NCBI GenBank assembly: GCA_017601265.1
Contig: JAFNJA010000141.1
Location: 1-5,192, forward strand
Length of the DNA: 5,192 nt
Direction: 5' to 3'
Origin: Candidatus Brockarchaeota archaeon
GTDB taxonomy: Archaea; Thermoproteota; EX4484-205; DTQO01
Below, in pieces: positions 1-5,192 of the stretch. How positions within the stretch are numbered: the stretch's first letter is position 1; every line of letters starts with the position of its first letter. The notes under the pieces are model-generated. The model searched no databases and was not told the origin of the DNA. It saw only the letters and a program-made list of their open reading frames with translations. The translations under genes were made by a program, and so were the position numbers.

Positions 1-1697
1 ACTGGCGTGACGGCCCCGACTCCGGTCGTGGAAACGCTGGTGACGAAGTGGACGATCGTGTCCTTCCACTCGTCCGGGTGGTTGGCCGCGTTGAACGGGT
101 CCCAGTAGGCGGTTGTGAAGTTGTACTGCACGACTTGGATTCTCAAGCTGCAGTAACCCCATTCCCCGGTTGCCTCCATCCTGCTCGGGTTTTGGGTAAG
201 CGATATCGCGGGCTCGTTGACCAAGCCCCAGAAGGAGCAGAATATGAACTGGACCTGGGGCCAGAGCCTGTCCCAGTTGACCTTTTCGTACTTGTCGCCT
301 GGCGTCTTCATGTAGTACCTGGCGTCGTTTACGGTCCTGTACGTGAACCCGCCGCCGTAGCATGCTGCCACGTACGGCTCGGAGTCGAACGAAGTGGCGC
401 CCATCATCTCGATAGGCAACGAACCCCGGATCCAGGCCGGGTAGGTGTTCAGTATCTGGTCCACGAACATCGTGCCGTAGTCCTCGCCCAGTATTGACTG
501 CATCGCGGGCAAGTAAGCTTGGAAGAACCTCGCCACCATCCAGCTGTACCTGCCGTTGAGGATCTCGATGTTCCTGTAGGCGTAGGAGCTGCCCAAGCTA
601 GCTACGCCAAGCTGGCCCGACCCCGTGGCCAGGTCCAAGCTTACGAAGGCCTTTATCCTCCCCCTCTGTATTTCGCTGAAGTGCCGCTCGACGTACTCCC
701 TCGCGCCCCACAGCGCCTCCCAGTGTCCGGAGACGCCCAAAAGTATGATCGACCTGCTCGGGCGGCTCTGCGAAAGGAACCTCGCCATTTCCAAGAACAC
801 CGACACGCCCAAGGAATCCGTTGCGCCCGGCGCTAGGGCTGGAACCACTGACCACGAATCCAAGTAAGCGGAAAGGACGACCGTGTCGTTAGCGGCAGCT
901 CCGTAACCTTGTATCAAGCCCACGACGTTCGGCACCCTCACCCTCACCCACTCCATGAACGAGCTTACCTTGATACCGACCTCCTTGCCCTTCGCGCAGA
1001 GCTGCCTGAGCCTGTACCCGTCCTCCCAGGAGACCCAGATCCTGGGAAGGTTGACGGGCACGCCGTAGACTTTCTGGAGGGCTTCCATCCTCGAGGCCTC
1101 GTCGGTGCCGATGTAGATGACGCCCTTCGCGCCGAACATGGCGGAGAGCCTGAAGAACCACCTCGAGTTGAAGTCCATCAGGACGAACCTGTCGGTCAGG
1201 TTGAGACCCTCGAGGTCGTTGAAGCTCCCCTCCCCGACGTAAATCAGCTTGTCCCCCTCTTCTGGGCTTTCGTACGGGCAGGGGTTGACCAGGTTCGGCC
1301 ACAGGTTGTAACCCTTGATGGTCGTCCCGTCTTCGAGCGTTATGCTCGCGCCGTGGTCCAGGGGGACCGTGACCTCGAACCACTCGAAATAGGTTCCGCC
1401 CTCGCCGATCGGTTTGACGCCGTATTCTTCGAACTTCGACACCACGTAATCGACGGCTTCGAAGAAACCGGGGTAGCCGGTGACCCTGGAGTCGAGGCTT
1501 GAGAAGAATTTCACGTTCTCTTGTATCTTTGACGCGTCCAAGTTCCTCAGGACGAGTTCAAACTGGCTCCTCAGGGCCTCATCCGTGGTCTGGGCGGCCA
1601 CTTCCGTGATCGCCGCAGGTGAAATCGAAGCGAAGAGGACGAAGAGGGACAGGAGAAGTAGTGCCTTCTTCTTAATACGGAACCTTGCCGCATTCAT
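1..1697 (-). CDS. Secreted M28-fold protein, predicted catalytically dead (pseudopeptidase); C-terminus outside window
   Basis: The 565 visible residues begin at an ATG at 1697, the first start after an in-frame TAG at 1722-1724; no stop occurs before the window edge. A basic stretch (R5 to K11), hydrophobic residues 12-23 and a V-A-A site near residue 35 form a Sec-type signal peptide. Residues 40-110 hold the N-terminal block of large M28 proteins (S-R-V-T-G-Y-P-G at 70-77). Residues about 105-250 resemble the PA domain inserted in such proteins, and 255-480 form the peptidase core. The metal site is degraded. The usual His of A-H-x-D is Y278, the Glu-Glu pair is H325-W326, and the last His before T-P-x-D is K464; D280, D294 and D355 remain. 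In M28 enzymes these positions bind two zincs and supply the catalytic Glu, so peptidase activity is unlikely. Residues about 500-565 look like the start of another beta domain. Sequons occur at N166, N270 and N526, supporting an extracellular location. Family assignment is confident; the role (scaffold, binding protein or complex subunit) is unknown. Confidence 0.88.
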   Translation of the reverse strand, partial: MNAARFRIKKKALLLLSLFVLFASISPAAITEVAAQTTDEALRSQFELVLRNLDASKIQENVKFFSSLDSRVTGYPGFFEAVDYVVSKFEEYGVKPIGEGGTYFEWFEVTVPLDHGASITLEDGTTIKGYNLWPNLVNPCPYESPEEGDKLIYVGEGSFNDLEGLNLTDRFVLMDFNSRWFFRLSAMFGAKGVIYIGTDEASRMEALQKVYGVPVNLPRIWVSWEDGYRLRQLCAKGKEVGIKVSSFMEWVRVRVPNVVGLIQGYGAAANDTVVLSAYLDSWSVVPALAPGATDSLGVSVFLEMARFLSQSRPSRSIILLGVSGHWEALWGAREYVERHFSEIQRGRIKAFVSLDLATGSGQLGVASLGSSYAYRNIEILNGRYSWMVARFFQAYLPAMQSILGEDYGTMFVDQILNTYPAWIRGSLPIEMMGATSFDSEPYVAACYGGGFTYRTVNDARYYMKTPGDKYEKVNWDRLWPQVQFIFCSFWGLVNEPAISLTQNPSRMEATGEWGYCSLRIQVVQYNFTTAYWDPFNAANHPDEWKDTIVHFVTSVSTTGVGAVTP

Positions 1698-1750
1698 CCC
1701 CGTTATCTGGCCCGGTCCGGCCTAAGAACGAATATATGTGTTACTAGCGG

Positions 1751-1762
1751 GATATATATAAT
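1751..1762 (-). promoter_or_regulatory. TATA box of the M28-like gene
   Basis: Read on the minus strand this is an alternating T-A run ending in TATATATATC, the strongest TATA-box candidate in the window. With the usual archaeal spacing of about 26 bases, transcription would start near 1730, giving a leader of roughly 33 bases before the ATG at 1697. A second, weaker TATA-like element (CATATATTC, about 1729-1737) would place the start within about 10 bases of the ATG, so the exact start site is open. No Shine-Dalgarno is evident before the ATG. Confidence 0.6.
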
Positions 1763-1764
1763 GG

Positions 1765-1780
1765 AACATGGCTCCATGTT
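1765..1780. promoter_or_regulatory. 7+2+7 palindrome, possible operator next to the TATA box
   Basis: The arms AACATGG and CCATGTT are perfect inverted repeats separated by two bases (CT). On the minus strand the palindrome ends a few bases upstream of the TATA box, overlapping where the TFB recognition element would lie. That is a typical place for an archaeal dimeric regulator to block or help TBP/TFB. A binding role is inferred from symmetry and position only; no regulator gene lies nearby to pair with it. Confidence 0.4.
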
Positions 1781-1782
1781 TC

Positions 1783-1915
1783 GCCTAGAAGGGCGTCCTT
1801 CGGCCTGGTCTGAAGCGTTGCTTCGAGTCGAGTCCTTCGAAGAAAATCGAAATGCGGAATTCGGTTAATGGACCGCGCCTTCGAGCGCGTTATGGAAGCC
1901 TTCCGGATCGAAGGC
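1783..1915. other. Non-coding stretch with clustered short hairpins and CCTTCG motifs
   Basis: This covers most of the 225-base gap between the nucleotidyltransferase and the M28-like gene. Visible inverted repeats are GAAGG/CCTTC (1788-1801, tetraloop GCGT, extendable by GCC/GGC across a two-base bulge), GAAGC/GCTTC (1812-1824), CGCGC/GCGCG (1874-1889) and GCCTTC/GAAGGC (1898-1915). An 8-base palindrome CTTCGAAG lies at 1835-1842 and a tandem CGAGT repeat around 1824-1833. The hexamer CCTTCG or its complement occurs at 1797, 1834, 1878 and 1909. It could be the 3' untranslated and processing region of the nucleotidyltransferase transcript, a small structured RNA, or a regulatory array. I could not fit a tRNA, 5S rRNA or C/D-box sRNA to either strand. 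Confidence 0.35.
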
Positions 1916-1922
1916 CAGGGGC

Positions 1923-2654
1923 TTAAATAGGCTGCTCCAACCAATCCTCGTAGTCCTTGATCTGGGTCTCGGACTCTTTAAGGTCCTTCGCCGTGTCCAC
2001 GGTCATCCAGCGGCTCCTGGTCATGTAGACGGCCAGAAGGCCGGCCAATTTGGGGAAAACGTCTCGCTCCAGGTCCCCCTTGTCGACCAAGGAAGGGACG
2101 ATGCCTTTGTTGAAGACGTATATTCCCGAGTTCATCCAGTGGGGAAGGAGGGGTTTCTCTACGAACCTTTCGAGGACCCCGTTGAAAGATTCGCATATCC
2201 CGTATGGAGACCTCAGTTGGGTTACGGCGATCGTTCCCAGCTTTCCCATCGCGAAGTGGAAGTCCGCAAGCTCGTACAAGTTCAACGCGCAGAGGACGTC
2301 CCCGTTGAGGACGTAAGTCGCGTTTCCGCCAACCATGGAAAACGCTTGCTTTACGGCGCCTGAAGTCCCTACCTTTTCCTTTTCGACGCTGTAATGAAAT
2401 TTCGCCTTCAGATCGCTTCTTCCGAAGTACTCCGCTATCTTTTCGTAAAGGTGGCCGCACGCGAAGATCACGTTGTCGACCCCGAATTTCAAGAGCCACC
2501 TAACCTGCCATTCCGCTATGGGCCTGTTTCGAACGGGGATCATGGCCTTCGGGATCCGTTCCGTTATCGGCCTCAACCTCTCGCCTAGGCCCCCGCAAAG
2601 CACTACCGCCGTTTTTGGGTACTCCGAACGGCTTGGCATCGCTCCACTGTTCAT
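1923..2654 (-). CDS. Sugar-1-phosphate nucleotidyltransferase (NTP_transferase family), single domain
   Basis: The 243-residue cytosolic protein should transfer a nucleotidyl group from an NTP to a sugar 1-phosphate, releasing pyrophosphate and giving an NDP-sugar for glycan or glycolipid synthesis. The N-terminal signature G21-G22-L-G24-E-R26-L with P35-K36 marks the nucleotide and phosphate site. It is followed by G-T-S-G (96-99), N-G-D (117-119, metal-binding Asp119), V-E-K-P (165-168), N-S-G-I-Y (175-179) and a late Asp at 220 in W-M-T-V-D-T. It ends soon after the catalytic domain, with no left-handed beta-helix (hexapeptide) extension, so it resembles RmlA/HddC/GDP-mannose pyrophosphorylase-type catalytic modules rather than full-length GlmU types. 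Base and sugar specificity cannot be read from the sequence. The longest reading frame starts with ATG at 2654. A second ATG at 2639 (Met6) fits the upstream TATA-like element better, so the true protein may be 238 residues. No glycosyltransferase is adjacent to name the pathway. Confidence 0.9.
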   Translation of the reverse strand: MNSGAMPSRSEYPKTAVVLCGGLGERLRPITERIPKAMIPVRNRPIAEWQVRWLLKFGVDNVIFACGHLYEKIAEYFGRSDLKAKFHYSVEKEKVGTSGAVKQAFSMVGGNATYVLNGDVLCALNLYELADFHFAMGKLGTIAVTQLRSPYGICESFNGVLERFVEKPLLPHWMNSGIYVFNKGIVPSLVDKGDLERDVFPKLAGLLAVYMTRSRWMTVDTAKDLKESETQIKDYEDWLEQPI

Positions 2655-2668
2655 CGTCGGCTGGGCGG

Positions 2669-2675
2669 CTTAAAG
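2669..2675 (-). promoter_or_regulatory. Possible TATA box of the nucleotidyltransferase gene
   Basis: The minus strand reads CTTTAAG, preceded by a purine-rich AAAAGG-AAAAGG stretch (about 2679-2691) that resembles a TFB recognition element. Standard spacing puts the transcription start near 2646. That is inside the coding sequence if translation begins at 2654, but gives an almost leaderless transcript if it begins at the ATG at 2639. This is the main reason to suspect the shorter start. Confidence 0.4.
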
Positions 2676-2893
2676 AGCCTTTTCCTTTTCAAAAGAAGTG
2701 GCTTTGCATTAACGCCAAAATGTCGATTTGAAAAGCCGTAAACTCGATTTTGAATGTTATTTTAAGGAGAATTTCAGGGGGATTCCAAGATTCCGAGCGC
2801 AACCTGGAGTAGGGCTACTATTGCCCGGTTGTCAAAAAGGTTACCCCGAAACGCTCCCTGGAATCGCTCGTCCGCCGCAGGGGAGAGGCCATT

Positions 2894-2898
2894 ACCTG
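2894..2898 (-). terminator. Possible T-tract terminator after the synthase gene
   Basis: Five consecutive T residues on the minus strand lie 26-30 bases past the TAG stop of the synthase. Archaeal RNA polymerase can terminate at short T-runs without a hairpin, and a second T5 follows at 2834-2838. The run is short, and T-T-T-T-T-A-A-G-G could equally be read as a weak TATA element, so the call is tentative. Confidence 0.25.
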
Positions 2899-2923
2899 TC
2901 CTTAAAAAGTAGTGCTCTTCACC

Positions 2924-4186
2924 CTAGACGTTCAGCCTGAACCCGGCCTTTTTCACGAGGCGCGCGAATTCGTTTTCCCTCAGGGACGATTTCCTTTCGC
3001 CGCTCGCGTACTCGTCCCTTACGAGTTGAACCAGCAGTTTGAGCCTCTCGTCGTCCTCGTCGACGCTCGACTTTATCATCTCTTCAAGGCGGTGCTTTAT
3101 GATGGCCGTCCCGGATTGCCTTCCAATTGAAAGCCTCCTGACGTTCCCCAACCTTTCCGGGGGCATGAACTCGTACGTGGACGGGTCCCTGAGGACACCG
3201 TGGGTGTGTATGCCCGATTCGTGCGCGAACGCGTATTCTCCCACTATCGCTTTGTTCGGAGGTATCACGACCCCCGTGGCGTAGCTTACGTAGTCGGCCG
3301 TCTCCTTCAGCTTCGAGATGTGCTTCTCGAACTTCGCGACCCCGTAGTGGAAGTAGAGGTTCATCATCACCTTCTCCGTCTCGGCGTTCCCGGCCCTCTC
3401 GCCCATCCCGAGCATGGTCGTGGACACGTAGATTTTCTCGTAAAGGCCGTCGGCCGCGCGGACGGCCGCTATGCTGTTCTCCACGGCGTTCCCGAGGTCG
3501 TCGTGGGCGTGGATCTCGAGGCAGCCGATCTTGGTCTCTTTCTTCAAGCTGCGTATTTTGGCAGGTATGCCGTTCGGCAAGGGCATCCTCGGGTCCGAGG
3601 AGCCTACTCCGACCGTGTCGCAGATCCTGTAGACCTCGGCGCCCGCGTCCGCGATGCGGTTAACGAAAGACCTCTCCATCTCCCAATCGGCTCTCGTGCT
3701 GTCCTCGCCGTGGACGAACACGGTAAGGCCGTGGGCCTTGGCGAACTCCACGACTTCCGTGACGTTTGACAAGACGCCCTCGAAGGTCTTCTCGGGCCAT
3801 TTGGCTTTCATGTGGGTTTGCGATATAGGGTGAGATATCCCCACGTGCTCGACGTCTAGGGTTAAGGCGTTCTCGACGTCGGCCTTCAACGCCCTACACC
3901 AAACCGCCAGCTTGGCTTCCAAACCCATCTCCTTTATGAGCCCTATGGCCTCTTTGTCCGGCTTCTGGTACTGGTGCACCTCGATCCTCTCGACGCCTAT
4001 GGAGTTGAGCAACCTTGCCACTTGCGCGGCGTCCCTGGGGGAGATCGCGGTGCCTGGCATCTGTATGCCGTCTCGCAAAGTGGTATCGTCTATCGCCACG
4101 TCTATGCCGAGCTGGCACCTTCCCACAAGCCGCCTGTACCTTTCGTCCGGCTCCTGGAGCATGGCTGTCCGAGTGTAAATTTCCAC
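2924..4186 (-). CDS. Homocitrate/2-isopropylmalate synthase family enzyme, divergent
   Basis: The 420-residue enzyme of the HMGL-like (DRE-TIM) superfamily should condense acetyl-CoA with a 2-oxo acid. The metal site appears complete: R38-D39 in D-T-T-L-R-D-G-I-Q (34-42), the zinc ligands H226 and H228 in H-A-H-D-D-L-G, and N267 in G-M-G-E-R-A-G-N (260-267). E161 lies in G-E-D-S-T-R, where the family has a catalytic Glu. The C-terminal subdomain carries A-H-E-S-G-I-H (321-327) and G-R-Q-S-G (355-359), nearer to homocitrate synthases than to typical LeuA. No LeuA regulatory domain follows; the protein ends at about 420. Two positions are unusual: I41 replaces the Glu of R-D-G-E-Q, and H-Q-Y-Q (71-74) replaces the usual G-x-P segment after I-E-V. 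Substrate is therefore uncertain (2-oxoglutarate, 2-oxoisovalerate, pyruvate or another oxo acid). The frame opens with GTG at 4186; an ATG at 4162 (residue 9) is an alternative and would give 412 residues. It is transcribed away from the secreted-protein gene at 4289. Confidence 0.88.
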   Translation of the reverse strand: MEIYTRTAMLQEPDERYRRLVGRCQLGIDVAIDDTTLRDGIQMPGTAISPRDAAQVARLLNSIGVERIEVHQYQKPDKEAIGLIKEMGLEAKLAVWCRALKADVENALTLDVEHVGISHPISQTHMKAKWPEKTFEGVLSNVTEVVEFAKAHGLTVFVHGEDSTRADWEMERSFVNRIADAGAEVYRICDTVGVGSSDPRMPLPNGIPAKIRSLKKETKIGCLEIHAHDDLGNAVENSIAAVRAADGLYEKIYVSTTMLGMGERAGNAETEKVMMNLYFHYGVAKFEKHISKLKETADYVSYATGVVIPPNKAIVGEYAFAHESGIHTHGVLRDPSTYEFMPPERLGNVRRLSIGRQSGTAIIKHRLEEMIKSSVDEDDERLKLLVQLVRDEYASGERKSSLRENEFARLVKKAGFRLNV

Positions 4187-4191
4187 GTTTT

Positions 4192-4212
4192 TTACTTTTT
4201 GGAACTAGGCAT
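4192..4212 (-). other. Possible six-codon upstream ORF in the synthase leader
   Basis: On the minus strand an ATG at 4212 opens M-P-S-S-K-K and stops with TAA at 4192-4194, five bases before the GTG at 4186. If the TATA element near 4247 drives the synthase, transcription begins near 4220 and this ATG would be almost leaderless. An ORF this short can easily arise by chance, and there is no independent support for its translation. Confidence 0.15.
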
Positions 4213-4242
4213 CTCTGCCTCGGGAAAAAGACCACAGCTCCC

Positions 4243-4253
4243 CTTATATACCG
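4243..4253. promoter_or_regulatory. TATA element of the divergent promoter (4289 gene, possibly also the synthase)
   Basis: The plus strand reads CTTATATACC, one mismatch from the archaeal TTTATATA box. Standard spacing places the plus-strand start near 4274, about 15 bases before the ATG at 4289. The minus strand of the same bases reads GGTATATAAG and would start near 4220, giving the synthase a 34-base leader. No other convincing TATA element lies between 4187 and 4240, so one symmetric element may serve both genes. The plus-strand assignment is firmer than the minus. Confidence 0.55.
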
Positions 4254-4288
4254 GAAATAGCGTTGGGGAAGAAGGGAACGAACCTGGC

Positions 4289-5192
4289 ATGTCCTCTAAG
4301 AAGATGGCCTTTCTAACTTTTCTCTTTTTACCTTGCCTGCTTCTGCCCCGGGCTTCGGCGGTCCCGCAATCCACGATCGTCGGGAAGGTCGTGGACGCCT
4401 GCACCGGCTTGCCAATCCCAAACGCCTCGGTAATCATATGGGACCTCAACAGGCTGGACAAGCCGAAGAAAGGGGCGGGCCTCTACTTCACGGATTCCCT
4501 CGGCAACTACAACGCGACGCCGCCTTACATCGTCACCGGGCACTCCTATTGGCTTTACGCCTACAGGGGCGATCCGTCGGCCGCTAGCTTCGACTACGTC
4601 CCTTCGAAAAGTTCCGACAAAAGGCTGCTCAACCTCGAGGCGGGGGAGACGAACGTGTCGATCGAGCTCGTGCCGGGAGCCCCGATGGTGTTTTACGGGA
4701 ACGTTTGGAGCGTTGAGAGCCCTAGCCCCGCTTACCGGGTCATCCTTTCCGTGGTCGCGCCCTTGTCCGAGTCCGCCCCGGAAGTCTGCGGGGCAAGCTA
4801 CGTCACCAATTACGGAGGATCCGTCGACGCGTTCTTTCTCGGGTTCCCTTCGAACCTTACCGTAGTCCCAGCTGGCGTGAAGGTGGAATTGAGGGGCGAA
4901 GCTTGGTTCTTCATAAGGGACGTTGGAATACTGAAGCAGTCCTTTAGGATCGACAACGATCGTAAGTCGTTCCTGCTCGAGCAGGGCGCTCCGGCGGCGC
5001 GCGTGCAGCTGGCGGACTATTCTTTGAGGCAGAGCTCCGACGTCGTAAGCACCTACATATCCAGGATCTCCTCCGAAACGGACGAGGCCCAGAGGATAGG
5101 CTTCTACGTATGGGAGGAAAGGATAAGCTTGAGCGCGGCCCGCGGCGACCTAAACAACGCGATGTCCCAGCTTTCGAAGGGCAACCACATCG
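4289..5192 (+). CDS. Secreted protein with carboxypeptidase-regulatory-like domain; C-terminus outside window
   Basis: The 301 visible residues read from the ATG at 4289 to the window edge without a stop. Residues 1-24 form a signal peptide: K4-K5, hydrophobic residues 7-19, and an A-S-A cleavage site at 22-24. Residues about 28-93 match the carboxypeptidase-regulatory-like (transthyretin-type beta-sandwich) pattern: V-G-K-V-V-D-A at 31-37, P-I-P-N-A-S-V at 42-48, then S-L-G-N-Y at 70-74. A second, unrecognised region rich in beta-type residues spans about 130-245. Residues 245-300 are probably helical, polar and rich in Ser, Arg and Glu. Four sequons (N45, N75, N122, N189) and cysteines 38 and 167, which could pair, fit an extracellular glycoprotein. 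No catalytic motif is visible. It could be a surface-binding or structural protein, or the N-terminal part of a larger anchored protein. No Shine-Dalgarno is apparent, in keeping with the short leader. The start is well supported because the signal peptide begins right there. Confidence 0.82.
   Translation, partial: MSSKKMAFLTFLFLPCLLLPRASAVPQSTIVGKVVDACTGLPIPNASVIIWDLNRLDKPKKGAGLYFTDSLGNYNATPPYIVTGHSYWLYAYRGDPSAASFDYVPSKSSDKRLLNLEAGETNVSIELVPGAPMVFYGNVWSVESPSPAYRVILSVVAPLSESAPEVCGASYVTNYGGSVDAFFLGFPSNLTVVPAGVKVELRGEAWFFIRDVGILKQSFRIDNDRKSFLLEQGAPAARVQLADYSLRQSSDVVSTYISRISSETDEAQRIGFYVWEERISLSAARGDLNNAMSQLSKGNHI

Larger units (their letters stand above)
2655..2923. other. Intergenic region with no recognisable gene
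   Basis: This is the gap between the synthase gene and the nucleotidyltransferase gene. It holds the promoter region of the latter, two five-base T-tracts on the minus strand (2834-2838 and 2894-2898), and several copies of GATTCC or its complement GGAATC (2781, 2789 and 2860). A plus-strand frame over 2728-2940 does not resemble any protein and overlaps the end of the synthase gene. I see no tRNA or box C/D signature. The 3' part is more AT-rich than the coding DNA, as expected for a promoter. Confidence 0.5.

Noticed and set aside
48..1502. Long plus-strand open frames (48-497 and 909-1502) that could be read as genes
   Set aside because: They lie antisense to the M28-like gene, whose minus-strand frame gives a signal peptide and recognisable family motifs. 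The plus-strand products are Val/Arg/Pro-rich with no motifs, as expected for the mirror of GC-rich coding DNA.
1783..1915. tRNA or 5S rRNA in the hairpin-rich gap
   Set aside because: There is no T-arm GGTTCGAATCC-like sequence with a matching acceptor stem, and no 5S conserved blocks on either strand.
1744..1944. 66-codon minus-strand open frame in the intergenic gap
   Set aside because: It overlaps the end of the nucleotidyltransferase gene and runs through the palindrome and TATA box of the next gene; the product has no recognisable feature.
2728..2940. 70-codon plus-strand frame in the 2655-2923 gap
   Set aside because: It begins at a non-ATG codon, overlaps the 3' end of the synthase gene, has no promoter evidence, and its product resembles nothing.
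3200..3769. 189-codon plus-strand open frame
   Set aside because: It is antisense to the core of the synthase gene, including the zinc-binding H-x-H region, and its product is low-complexity Val/Arg/His-rich with no family resemblance.
1923..4186. Nucleotidyltransferase and synthase as one operon
   Set aside because: They share a strand, but 269 bases with T-tracts and a separate TATA-like element lie between them, so co-transcription is not supported by the sequence.

Overview
The window looks like chromosomal DNA from a thermophilic archaeon. AT-rich TATA-type boxes sit at archaeal spacing upstream of genes, and obvious Shine-Dalgarno sequences are lacking. AGG dominates the arginine codons and ATA is used freely for isoleucine despite a GC-rich background, and two secreted proteins carry N-glycosylation sequons. 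I infer a member of the Thermoproteota or a relative, but the sequence does not fix a genus. There is no rRNA, tRNA, IS element, phage gene or CRISPR array.

Layout: (1) Positions 1-1697, minus strand, hold the N-terminal 565 residues of a secreted M28-fold protein that runs off the left edge. Its metal-ligand and catalytic positions are largely replaced, so it looks like a pseudopeptidase. (2) Positions 1698-1922 are a non-coding stretch with that gene's TATA box, a 7+2+7 palindrome just upstream of the box, and a run of short hairpins rich in CCTTCG/CGAAGG. (3) Positions 1923-2654, minus strand, encode a stand-alone sugar-1-phosphate nucleotidyltransferase. (4) Positions 2655-2923 are non-coding. 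(5) Positions 2924-4186, minus strand, encode a divergent homocitrate/2-isopropylmalate synthase-family enzyme with its metal site intact but substrate-pocket signatures altered. (6) Positions 4187-4288 are a divergent promoter region. (7) Positions 4289-5192, plus strand, encode the first 301 residues of a secreted protein with a carboxypeptidase-regulatory-like beta domain; it runs off the right edge.

The three minus-strand genes are separated by gaps of 225 and 269 bases, each with its own plausible promoter, so they are probably not one tight operon. The two interior genes are cytosolic enzymes, one making an acyl-CoA-derived hydroxy acid and the other activating a sugar phosphate. The two edge genes are extracellular proteins. 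No functional link among the four can be shown from this window alone. The best candidate for something undescribed is the M28-like protein: it keeps the whole peptidase scaffold but has lost most of the zinc site, as in known non-enzymatic M28 relatives.
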